DNA of 7,889 nt from Verrucomicrobiota bacterium (GTDB lineage: Bacteria; Verrucomicrobiota; Verrucomicrobiia; Chthoniobacterales; UBA10450). Positions 1 through 6,436 of the stretch are shown one piece after another. The notes beneath the pieces are model-generated. The model was not told the DNA's origin. It was given only the letters and a program-made list of their open reading frames with translations, and searched no databases. The DNA is taken from the NCBI GenBank assembly GCA_003219115.1, contig QHPN01000153.1:1-7889 (forward strand). Direction: 5' to 3'. Position 1 is the first letter of the stretch. The number at the start of each line of letters is the position of its first letter. The translations under genes were made by a program, and so were the position numbers.

Positions 1-3000
1 CGGTGTGTGAGCGCTCGATCTTTGCGACTTGCTCCGGTTTCCCAGCGGCGACGATTTCGCCGCCGTCATCTCCCGCTTCCGGTCCGAGGTCGATGATCCA
101 GTCGGCGCTTTTGATCACTTCGAGATTGTGTTCGATTACGACCAGCGAATGCCCGGCGTCGATGAGCCGCTGGAACAACTGCAATAGCATCGCGACATCA
201 TCGAAATGCAGGCCGGTGGTCGGTTCGTCGAAGATGAAGAGGTTGCCGCCGGTTCTTTCTGTAGAGGCAGCCGTGCCGGCTGCACGATTTTTGTTTGCAG
301 GCGACACGCCTGCCAACACAGGTGTGTCGGTCAGATGACTAACGAGCTTTAGTCGCTGCGCTTCGCCGCCGGAAAGAGTATTAAGCGGCTGCCCCAGTCG
401 CAAATACCCGAGCCCGACTTCTTCCAGAACGCCTAGTGGGTCGGATAATTCTTCGCGTTCGCCAATTTGCGCGAACCAGGCGGCCGCTTCCGTCACCGTC
501 AACTCCAGGACATCATGAATCGATTTTCCGTGGAGTTGAATCTTGAGCACGTGGGGCTGGAAACGTTTGCCTTCGCATTCCGCGCAGCGGACAAACAAGT
601 CGCTTAAAAATTGCATCTCGATTTTTTCGAAGCCGGTCCCGTTGCAGCGTTCGCAGCGGCCGGTGCCAGAGTTGAAGGAGAACGCGCTCGCGGTCAGTCC
701 CTGGGCCTCTGCTTCCGGCGTGGCGGCGAAGAGTTCGCGCACCCGATCATAAAGTCCGAGATACAAAATCGGAGTTGAACGCGGTGTCCGCGCCAGCGGC
801 GATTGATCGACCATGACAATCTCATCAAACCGATGTGCACCGGTCAGGGATCGACACGCACCCGGCTCGTGTTCGCTGGCCTGACCTTTGGCCCGCAAAA
901 GATTCCGATACAGCACATCCTGAATCAGGGTCGATTTTCCCGAACCGGAAACGCCGGTCACGCATGTGAAAACGCCAAGTGGGATTTCGACATCGACGTC
1001 TTTCAAGTTGTGTTCCGTCGCGCCGGTGATCTTGACAGCGGACCAGAATTTTCGACGCGATTTGGGGAGCGGTATCGATTTGTCGCCGGTGAGATAATCG
1101 CGGGTGAGCGATTGCGACTGTAGGGCGAGCGCATCGCTTGCCGATCTTGAATCTGGCAGGCGGAGCGCCTGCCCTACAAATTCATCAAGCGTGCCGCTGA
1201 AAACCAATTCGCCGCCGCGCTCGCCGCGGCCGGGACCGATGTCGATCAAGTTGTCAGCAGCGCGGATGATTTGTTCGTCGTGCTCGACGACGAGCAGAGT
1301 ATTGCCTTTGTCGCGCAAATTGTGCATAACGCGCACCAGCCGGCCGACATCGCGCGGATGCAAACCCACGCTCGGTTCGTCCATGACGAAGAGCGTGTTG
1401 ACCAGCGATGCGCCGAGGCAGGTGGTGAGATTGACCCGCTGCATTTCGCCGCCACTGAGCGTGCGCGTAGAACGGTCGAGCGTGAGATAAACGACGCCGA
1501 CTTCGCAAAGGTAACGCAGTCGCGCGCAAATTTCATTGCGCAGCATGTCCGCCGTGGAATCGGAAGGCGGTAGCTCAATTCTCGTTAGGAAATCGCGCGC
1601 GTCGCCGATGGAAAGAGCAGCGAATTCTGGAAGGGTAAGCGCCGCCGGCGACGATGTTTTTCCGTTCCGGCGGTCATCCGCCTTCGGTCCGAGCCGGACT
1701 GGCGTTAAGCTACGGCGCGACGGGTGGACCGCCGCTACAGTTTTGTAATTCAGCGTTTCGGGTTGATAACGTCCGCCCTCACAGCTTGGGCATTTCACAT
1801 AGGCGCGATAGCGGCTGAGCAGCACGCGCACGTGCATTTTGTAAGTCTTGGATTCGAGCCAGCGGAAAAATCCGCGCACGCCGTACCAACGGTCGTTCTC
1901 GTAATCGTCGTCGGTGTATTCACCGCTGCGTTTTTCGCCGTTGATGACGAAATCCTGATCGGCTTTGGGCAATTCTTCGAAAGGCGTGTGCACGGCGATT
2001 TCCTCGCGCGCACACGCACGCAGCAAATCCTTTTGTGATTCGCCCATTTCCTGTCCGCGAAAAACGCGCACCACTCCCTGCGCGATGGAAAGCGAGCGGT
2101 CCGGAATGGCGCGGTTCAGGTCGATCGCAATCGTGCGTCCAAAGCCGCGGCATTCCGGACAGGCGCCCAGCGGATTGTTAAAACTGAATAAGCCCGGCGT
2201 TGGCGGCCGAACATCGAAATCGCAGTGCGCACAGTGCCAACCGGTAGAGAATGGGTGCTCGTGATTGGTGATTGGTGGTTGGTGATCAGTTTGGCGTTGG
2301 GCGTTTTCTGAAATAGCGATGACATTGATCTTACCCTTCCCGAATCGAAGCGCCGTCTCGATCGCTTCGGTTAGTCGCGCGCGATTCTCTTCCGTGACAG
2401 TAATCCGATCCTGGATGACCTGAACACGCGCGCCCAATCGTTCGACTTTTGCATTGTTATCAACGCGGACGATTTCGCCATTCAGCCAAATGCGCAGGTA
2501 ACCTTGCTGTTGCAGAAATCCGAAGAATTCTCGCGGCTTGGTTTTCGCCGGAACAGCGACCCAGAAAGTGACAAGAACGGTTGGTGTCTTCTCGCCACGG
2601 TTCGGTGAACCGCCCATACCTTCTGTGTTGTCAGTTGCGAACAAAGCCAGTACCTGATCGGCGATCGATTTCGCGGTTTCCGGTCGAATTTCGCGTCCGC
2701 AGCTCGGACAAAAAGCGCGCGCAACGCGAGCCCAGAACAATTTCAAATAATCGTTGATCTCGGTAATTGTGCCGACAGTCGAGCGTGAGGTTTTAACCAA
2801 ATTGGATTGCTCGATCGCGATTGCCGGCGGGATACCGCGAATGTCGTCGACCCGCGGCTTGTCCATGCGCTCCAGGAACTGGCGCATGTAAGGGCTGAAG
2901 GTTTCGACGTAACGGCGCTGCCCTTCGCCATAGATGGTATCGAAAGCGAGAGACGATTTACCGCTGCCGCTCGGCCCGGTGATGACGGTTAATTTTCCGA

Positions 3001-3082
3001 GCGCGAGGTCGAGATCGACGCCTTTGAGATTGTTCTGGCGCGCGCCCCGGATCTCGATGCAGCCACGCTCAGCCGGCGCAAT
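1..3082 (-). CDS. uvrA: UvrABC system protein A (excinuclease ABC subunit A), 3' end cut by window edge
   Basis: UvrA is the damage-sensing ABC ATPase of nucleotide excision repair; it dimerises, scans DNA and loads UvrB. One uninterrupted frame gives 1027 codons before the window edge. Numbered from an ATT start at 3082, the first ATPase has Walker A GPSGSGKS (36-43), signature LSGGEMQR (542-549) and Walker B MDEPSVGLH (567-575). The second has GVSGSGKS (710-717), LSGGEAQR (903-910) and FDEPTTGLH (951-959). Zinc cysteines are visible as CAHC/CPEC (284-287, 308-311) and CERC/CAEC in the second half. The last visible residues match the extreme C-terminus of E. coli UvrA (940 aa), so only about 10 to 30 residues are missing. 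The excess length is explained by five repeat-like in-frame segments listed separately. No ATG, GTG or TTG occurs between the upstream stop (TAG at 3089-3091) and ATG 2887, which lies beyond Walker A. Identity is certain; the start is not. Confidence 0.95.
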   Translation of the reverse strand, partial: MAPAERGCIEIRGARQNNLKGVDLDLALGKLTVITGPSGSGKSSLAFDTIYGEGQRRYVETFSPYMRQFLERMDKPRVDDIRGIPPAIAIEQSNLVKTSRSTVGTITEINDYLKLFWARVARAFCPSCGREIRPETAKSIADQVLALFATDNTEGMGGSPNRGEKTPTVLVTFWVAVPAKTKPREFFGFLQQQGYLRIWLNGEIVRVDNNAKVERLGARVQVIQDRITVTEENRARLTEAIETALRFGKGKINVIAISENAQRQTDHQPPITNHEHPFSTGWHCAHCDFDVRPPTPGLFSFNNPLGACPECRGFGRTIAIDLNRAIPDRSLSIAQGVVRVFRGQEMGESQKDLLRACAREEIAVHTPFEELPKADQDFVINGEKRSGEYTDDDYENDRWYGVRGFFRWLESKTYKMHVRVLLSRYRAYVKCPSCEGGRYQPETLNYKTVAAVHPSRRSLTPVRLGPKADDRRNGKTSSPAALTLPEFAALSIGDARDFLTRIELPPSDSTADMLRNEICARLRYLCEVGVVYLTLDRSTRTLSGGEMQRVNLTTCLGASLVNTLFVMDEPSVGLHPRDVGRLVRVMHNLRDKGNTLLVVEHDEQIIRAADNLIDIGPGRGERGGELVFSGTLDEFVGQALRLPDSRSASDALALQSQSLTRDYLTGDKSIPLPKSRRKFWSAVKITGATEHNLKDVDVEIPLGVFTCVTGVSGSGKSTLIQDVLYRNLLRAKGQASEHEPGACRSLTGAHRFDEIVMVDQSPLARTPRSTPILYLGLYDRVRELFAATPEAEAQGLTASAFSFNSGTGRCERCNGTGFEKIEMQFLSDLFVRCAECEGKRFQPHVLKIQLHGKSIHDVLELTVTEAAAWFAQIGEREELSDPLGVLEEVGLGYLRLGQPLNTLSGGEAQRLKLVSHLTDTPVLAGVSPANKNRAAGTAASTERTGGNLFIFDEPTTGLHFDDVAMLLQLFQRLIDAGHSLVVIEHNLEVIKSADWIIDLGPEAGDDGGEIVAAGKPEQVAKIERSHT
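257..331. repeat. Palindromic GTAG-footed repeat inside uvrA (segment 5 of 5)
   Basis: On the plus strand CTGTAG (259-264) is followed by two perfect hairpins with three-base loops: GCAGCCG-TGC-CGGCTGC (267-283) and GCAGGCG-ACA-CGCCTGC (297-313), separated by 13 bases. A further near-palindrome pairs 302-312 with 319-329 with one mismatch. Read as uvrA on the minus strand it encodes about 24 residues including PVLAGVSPA and AAGTAAS. These have no counterpart in E. coli UvrA, where the signature motif and Walker B of ATPase II are joined by a short loop. The minus strand of this segment is free of stops in all three frames. GTAG at the foot of a small palindrome is the hallmark of REP sequences moved by RAYT transposases; membership of that class is inference. 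Confidence 0.8.
1118..1178. repeat. REPIN-like inverted pair of palindromes inside uvrA (segment 4 of 5)
   Basis: The element has 8-bp terminal inverted repeats TGTAGGGC (1119-1126) and GCCCTACA (1171-1178), so each end carries GTAG facing inward. It contains two hairpins with three-base loops: GGCGAGCG-CAT-CGCTTGCC (1124-1142, one G-T wobble) and GGCAGGCG-GAG-CGCCTGCC (1155-1173, perfect), 12 bases apart. From terminal repeat to terminal repeat it is exactly 60 bp, so it adds 20 codons without shifting the frame. The encoded peptide begins VGQALRLP and lies between DEF and SQSLTRDYLTGDK, where E. coli UvrA has only a short linker after ATPase I. Two GTAG-footed palindromes in inverted orientation is the organisation of a REPIN. 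Confidence 0.85.
1640..1741. repeat. 102-bp palindromic repeat inside uvrA (segment 3 of 5)
   Basis: This segment begins on the minus strand with CTGTAG (1740 down to 1735), the same foot as the other two palindromic inserts, followed by a GC-rich stretch. Plus-strand palindromes include GTCCG-AGC-CGGAC (1687-1699, extendable to 7 bp with a wobble) and GGCGG-TCAT-CCGCC (1669-1682). As uvrA it encodes 34 residues, basic and proline-rich (for example TPVRLGPKADD), between LNYK and LTLPEF. E. coli UvrA has only a few residues at that point. Of the three minus-strand frames only the one used is open; the others meet TAG or TAA. Exact edges are estimated from the protein comparison. Confidence 0.72.
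2258..2305. repeat. Heptamer tandem repeat inside uvrA (segment 2 of 5)
   Basis: On the plus strand four consecutive 7-mers are visible: TGATTGG, TGATTGG, TGGTTGG, TGATCAG (2262-2289). They continue as TTTGGCG and TTGGGCG (2290-2303), so six related heptamers lie in phase. Heptameric repeats of this style are usually found between genes. Here the block lies within the uvrA frame and encodes about 16 residues rich in Gln, His, Pro, Thr and Asn (QTDHQPPITNHE). It sits immediately before the first zinc module (CAHC). The minus-strand reading avoids the TGA present in another frame. Confidence 0.75.
2579..2635. repeat. Possible fifth repeat-derived segment in uvrA (segment 1 of 5)
   Basis: A perfect hairpin with a three-base loop, CGGTTC-GGT-GAACCG (2598-2612), lies in a 57-bp stretch. 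It encodes about 19 residues (including TEGMGGSPNRGEKTP) not matched in E. coli UvrA. The position is early in the region that binds UvrB in characterised UvrA proteins. There is no GTAG foot, and this part of UvrA varies naturally, so the case is weaker than for the other four segments. Confidence 0.5.
3080..3082 (-). other. Probable non-canonical ATT start codon of uvrA
   Basis: ATT followed by GCG CCG GCT GAG CGT GGC TGC gives an N-terminus M-APAERGC leading directly into the conserved IEIRGARQNNLK. This is the usual distance between start and first strand in UvrA. The in-frame stop TAG (3089-3091) lies two codons upstream of ATT, leaving only TGG and GTT as other codons. No Shine-Dalgarno sequence is obvious. 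ATT starts are known but rare (infC and pcnB of E. coli). A base error converting ATG to ATT is equally compatible. Confidence 0.5.
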
Positions 3083-3265
3083 AACCCACTAAAGACAATC
3101 CGTGACGCGGGTATTATTCGCAAATCTTTCGGGGCGCGCACGCGCCTCGCGTGCTCTTTGCCGGCGCCCCGCCGGCAGTTCTTTTCGTGCAAACATTCCG
3201 TTCGGCGAGGCGCCGAACGGTGCGCGCGAGGCGCGTGCACTCCCCCAGAATTACCTTGTCGCGCG
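3083..3265. other. Intergenic region pckG-uvrA
   Basis: This 183-bp gap holds the nested inverted repeat at 3138-3238 and little else. I see no convincing promoter or ribosome binding site for uvrA, and no small coding frame that continues into the uvrA frame. Confidence 0.7.
3138..3238. repeat. Nested inverted repeats (cloverleaf-like) between pckG and uvrA
   Basis: Outer arms GCACGCGCCTCGCG (3138-3151) and CGCGAGGCGCGTGC (3225-3238) are perfect 14-bp reverse complements. They enclose two perfect hairpins with three-base loops: TGCCGGCG-CCC-CGCCGGCA (3159-3177) and CCGTTCGGCG-AGG-CGCCGAACGG (3198-3220). The single strand could fold into a three-way junction. No T-run follows any stem in the minus direction, so it is not a standard intrinsic terminator. 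The pattern of two hairpins with a short spacer matches the elements inside uvrA, but no GTAG foot is seen. It probably ends up in the pckG-uvrA transcript if the two are co-transcribed. Confidence 0.8.
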
Positions 3266-5074
3266 TTAGGATTTGAATCGCCCTGCCAATTGCTCGCGCT
3301 GCTTTTCCAATTCCTTCGGCACAACGCCACCTAACGACTCGAAGAACTTTTTGTGATCAGTGATCTCTTTTTGCCATTCCTCGGCTTTCACGGTCAGCAA
3401 TTCCTGGATTTGCTTGGACGAGACGCCGTTGAGTTCTTCGAGATCCAAATCCTCCATTTTCGGAATGTAACCGATCTTTGACTCAGCAGCTCCGACCCCG
3501 CTTTCGCAGCGACCGATAATCCATTTCAACACTCGCATGTTGTCGCCGAAACCGGGCCAGAGAAATTTTCCTTCAGCAGATTTGCGGAACCAGTTCACGT
3601 GAAAAATCAGTGGCGGATTGGTCAGCCGCTTGCCGGTTTCCAGCCAATGCCGGAAATAATCGCCAATGTTGTAACCGCAGAACGGAAGCATTGCCATGGG
3701 ATCGCGCCGGACCTGCCCGACCGCTCCGGTAGCTGCTGCGGTAGTCTCCGAGGCCATGGTCGCGCCTATATAAGTACCGTGCTCCCAATCAAACGCCTGA
3801 AAGACGAGCGGCATGGTGTCGCTCCGCCGTCCGCCGAAAATGATGGCGCTGATCGGAACGCCGCCGCCGTCTTCAACGCGCGGGTCGAGCACAGGATTGT
3901 TGCGCATGGGGGTGGCGAAGCGGCTGTTGGGATGCGCCGCTTTTTCCTTGGAAGCGGGCGTCCAATCATTGCCTCGCCAGTCGATCGTATGCGACGGTGG
4001 CGGGCCGTCCTTGCCTTCCCACCACGCTTCGCCGTCATCGGTCAGTGCTACGTTGGTATAAATCGTATCGCGCTGGATCGATTTCATGGCGTTCGGGTTT
4101 GATTTGTAGCTCGTCCCCGGTACGACCCCGAAATAACCGTTCTCCGGATTGACCGCCCATAAACGGCCGTCCCGAATCTGCATCCATGCGATGTCATCGC
4201 CGACGGTCGTGACTTTCCACCCGGCAAAATGTTTCGGCGGAATCAACATCGCGAAATTGGTTTTGCCGCAGGCACTAGGAAACGCCGCGGCGACGTAATG
4301 TTTCTTCCCGCTCGGCGATTCGACTCCCAGAATCAGCATGTGTTCGGCCAGCCAGCCTTGCGAGCGGGCGAGATAGGAACCGATTCGCAGTGCCAGACAT
4401 TTCTTGCTTAGCAAAACATTTCCCCCGTAACCAGACCCGACCGAGATGATGGTGTTATCCTGCGGGAAATGACAAATGAGACGGCGTTCCGGATTCACAT
4501 CCAGTAGCGAATGGACTCCGCGGTTCCATTCCCCTTTTGGATCGTTGCCGAGGCGTTTGACTGCGATCTCTCCCATCCGCGTCATGACGCGCATGCTCAG
4601 CACCACATACTTGGAATCGGTAATTTCAAAGCCAACTTTGGTCAGGGGCGAATCAGGCGGCCCCATGATGTAGGGAATGACAAACAGGGTGCGGCCGCGC
4701 ATCGCGCCTTTGAGCAACCCGTGCAATTTGGAATAGGTCGCTGACGGTTCGCTCCAGTTGTTCGTCGGCCCGGCCTCTTCCTTTGTGGGGGTGCAAATAA
4801 ATGTGAACTGCTCGACTCGAGCCACGTCATTCGGATTCGAGCGGTGCAAATACGAGCGCGGCAGTTTCGCTTCGTTCAATTTGAACAAGACATTCTGCTT
4901 TAACGATTCCGAGATCAGGAATTCGTTCTCCGCCTCCGAACCATCACACCAGAAAATATTTTCCGGCTGGGTCAGCAACTCGACTTCATGCACCCAATCG
5001 AGCACGGCCTGATTCGCAGGTTTGCGGTCGCCGATTCCAGCGGGCGGGAAAATGGCAGGCGCAGGGTTATTCAT
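3266..5074 (-). CDS. pckG: Phosphoenolpyruvate carboxykinase, GTP-dependent (EC 4.1.1.32)
   Basis: The enzyme converts oxaloacetate plus GTP to phosphoenolpyruvate, CO2 and GDP, the entry step of gluconeogenesis, in the cytosol. The 602-residue product is full length for the GTP class (about 590 to 620). Visible landmarks are the P-loop FPSACGKTN (265-273) with the reactive cysteine at 269, the second kinase motif VGDDIAWM (291-298), VNPENGYFGVVPGTS (308-322), and the conserved WRGNDWTP and EGKFLWPGFGDN blocks in the second half. The Cys-containing P-loop separates it from ATP-type PckA. The ATG at 5074 gives MNNPAPAIF and the expected N-terminal length; no strong Shine-Dalgarno precedes it. 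Its transcription runs towards uvrA; the upstream membrane gene is in the same direction 135 bp away. Nothing looks truncated or inserted. Confidence 0.97.
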   Translation of the reverse strand: MNNPAPAIFPPAGIGDRKPANQAVLDWVHEVELLTQPENIFWCDGSEAENEFLISESLKQNVLFKLNEAKLPRSYLHRSNPNDVARVEQFTFICTPTKEEAGPTNNWSEPSATYSKLHGLLKGAMRGRTLFVIPYIMGPPDSPLTKVGFEITDSKYVVLSMRVMTRMGEIAVKRLGNDPKGEWNRGVHSLLDVNPERRLICHFPQDNTIISVGSGYGGNVLLSKKCLALRIGSYLARSQGWLAEHMLILGVESPSGKKHYVAAAFPSACGKTNFAMLIPPKHFAGWKVTTVGDDIAWMQIRDGRLWAVNPENGYFGVVPGTSYKSNPNAMKSIQRDTIYTNVALTDDGEAWWEGKDGPPPSHTIDWRGNDWTPASKEKAAHPNSRFATPMRNNPVLDPRVEDGGGVPISAIIFGGRRSDTMPLVFQAFDWEHGTYIGATMASETTAAATGAVGQVRRDPMAMLPFCGYNIGDYFRHWLETGKRLTNPPLIFHVNWFRKSAEGKFLWPGFGDNMRVLKWIIGRCESGVGAAESKIGYIPKMEDLDLEELNGVSSKQIQELLTVKAEEWQKEITDHKKFFESLGGVVPKELEKQREQLAGRFKS

Positions 5075-5209
5075 TAAATAGATGGCGATCCGGGACGTCG
5101 TCGACGTTCGCCGCGTAGACAGCGAGGTCCGATCGCGCGGGGGACGAATCTCCCTCGCTTCAGTCTGTTCTCCAAGAAAATTTTTCCCGCTATTTGCGAC
5201 CTCATCACG
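5075..5209. promoter_or_regulatory. Leader region upstream of pckG with small palindromes
   Basis: This 135-bp gap must hold the promoter and 5' leader of pckG unless it is read through from the membrane gene. It contains the perfect palindrome ACGTCG-T-CGACGT (5095-5107) and a stem AGCGAGG/CCTCGCT (5121-5127 with 5153-5159). The stem is preceded by GTAG at 5115-5118, recalling the GTAG-footed palindromes inside uvrA. I cannot assign promoter boxes with confidence. Confidence 0.4.
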
Positions 5210-6436
5210 CTACTGAAAATTTGCTGAATTTTGGAGTGGTTCCTTTCGATGTCGGCCCGGGTGATCAAAGAAGCGGCCTTTCGGGTTAACCGGGATGTGC
5301 GACAGAGCCTCCCCGGCTTCAATACGGCGCGCATATTCCGGCCAGTTATGATCGGCCAGCCGTTCGTAATGCCAGTCAACAGCACTGGCGAGCAATCCGA
5401 GTCCGCACGTGGCTGTGGCCGCGCCGCGGAAGAGACCGGGAACAGACCAGCCGGAAATCAGCAGCCATGCAGTCAACAACTTAGGCAGAAAGAAATAGCG
5501 ATCGCCATCGGCAAGACTTCCAAACGCCCAGAGATAGGAACGTGAACGAAAAATCGTTGCTGCAATCAGGAGAATAATCACCGCAACCAGGAGACCACGA
5601 ATATTCTGGCCCCTGCCCTTCCATGCTGCCGCCGCAATCAGTAGACCGACGAAAAGAACGCCCAGACCATCGAGCGCTGCGTGCGGAAGCTGGACCGCGA
5701 ACTTCATTGGAAAGAACAAGGATGCGGGCAAGCGATATCCGACTATGCATGCGATCGACTCCAATGGCGGCCAGGCGCTGGATGAAGGGTCATCAGCAGA
5801 ACAAAGCAATGTCCAAATTTGGATCGCAGCGGTAATGGCTACCACGCTCGCGAGAAACATACTCGGCTGCGTTTTCCGCCGCCATGCCCGCCAGACAAAG
5901 AGCGGAGTCAGCAGGATGGAGAATATGCCGGTAAGGCCGATGACACCAGCAAGCAGCCCGTCCGTCGCGTATTGACGTTTATTGAGGGGGTCGCGTGCGA
6001 CCAGAAGCCAGACCAACCCAAGAGCCGACAACCATTGCAGATTGGTGAGATTTCCAAAGACTTCACCAGTGTGAGGCAGCAATGCAATCGCCAGCGCACA
6101 CGCCGCGGGATTAGGCAGGGTCCAACGCGGGGAAAACAAGGCTATCGCTATAAGCACGACCGCTAAGAGGTTGGCACTGATGTAGGCCACGGGAATCCAC
6201 CGCGCATCCAAACCGGCCGCCGCGGCGGCAAGGATTCGCAGAAGCAAATGGTGATAACCGCCATAAGGTGTGACCAATGCGTCTGCCCCTTGCGTGTCAG
6301 CCTGCACAAAGAAAATCCAGCCGTCTTCAGCCCAGAACTCCGGATGAAGAACCATTTCTGGACGCCGGGAGAAAAGGATCAGCATCAATGCTGCGCAGAC
6401 CGCAGCAATCTTGAGCGGGCGCGGGATGAAAAGCAT
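5210..6436 (-). CDS. Polytopic membrane protein, probable GT-C-type glycosyltransferase
   Basis: The 408-residue product is strongly hydrophobic, with about nine to eleven predicted membrane segments. After the first one (residues 8-23) comes the loop HPEFWAEDGWIFF (31-43). An acidic pair in the first outer loop (E37, D38) is typical of GT-C glycosyltransferases, which use polyprenyl-phosphate sugars at the periplasmic face. The C-terminal 55 or so residues are polar. The start is chosen at ATG 6436 because GGAG lies just upstream (GGAGAAAAATG). ATG 6472 and TTG 6517 extend the same frame by 12 and 27 residues but lack a good ribosome binding site. It is divergent from the rhomboid gene and upstream of pckG. 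I cannot name the family or substrate; a different membrane function remains possible. Confidence 0.75.
   Translation of the reverse strand: MLFIPRPLKIAAVCAALMLILFSRRPEMVLHPEFWAEDGWIFFVQADTQGADALVTPYGGYHHLLLRILAAAAAGLDARWIPVAYISANLLAVVLIAIALFSPRWTLPNPAACALAIALLPHTGEVFGNLTNLQWLSALGLVWLLVARDPLNKRQYATDGLLAGVIGLTGIFSILLTPLFVWRAWRRKTQPSMFLASVVAITAAIQIWTLLCSADDPSSSAWPPLESIACIVGYRLPASLFFPMKFAVQLPHAALDGLGVLFVGLLIAAAAWKGRGQNIRGLLVAVIILLIAATIFRSRSYLWAFGSLADGDRYFFLPKLLTAWLLISGWSVPGLFRGAATATCGLGLLASAVDWHYERLADHNWPEYARRIEAGEALSHIPVNPKGRFFDHPGRHRKEPLQNSANFQ

Noticed and set aside
2262..2303. CRISPR array
   Set aside because: The units are seven bases with no spacers; it is a short tandem repeat, not a CRISPR.
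1..3082. uvrA as a pseudogene broken by repeat insertions
   Set aside because: I translated the whole minus frame from 3088 to 2 and met no stop codon. All Walker, signature and zinc motifs are present, so the gene looks functional apart from the odd start codon.
3159..3220. Intrinsic terminators for pckG
   Set aside because: The hairpins are strong but no run of T follows any of them in the minus direction.
2989..3330. Minus-strand open frame of 113 codons overlapping the pckG end and uvrA start
   Set aside because: It starts inside pckG and runs in a different frame from uvrA through conserved UvrA N-terminal sequence; its arginine-rich product has no recognisable features. It is a shadow frame.
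3599..4102. Plus-strand open frame of 167 codons antisense to pckG
   Set aside because: It lies wholly inside the highly conserved pckG coding sequence on the opposite strand and encodes no recognisable protein. GC-rich antisense frames of this size are common.
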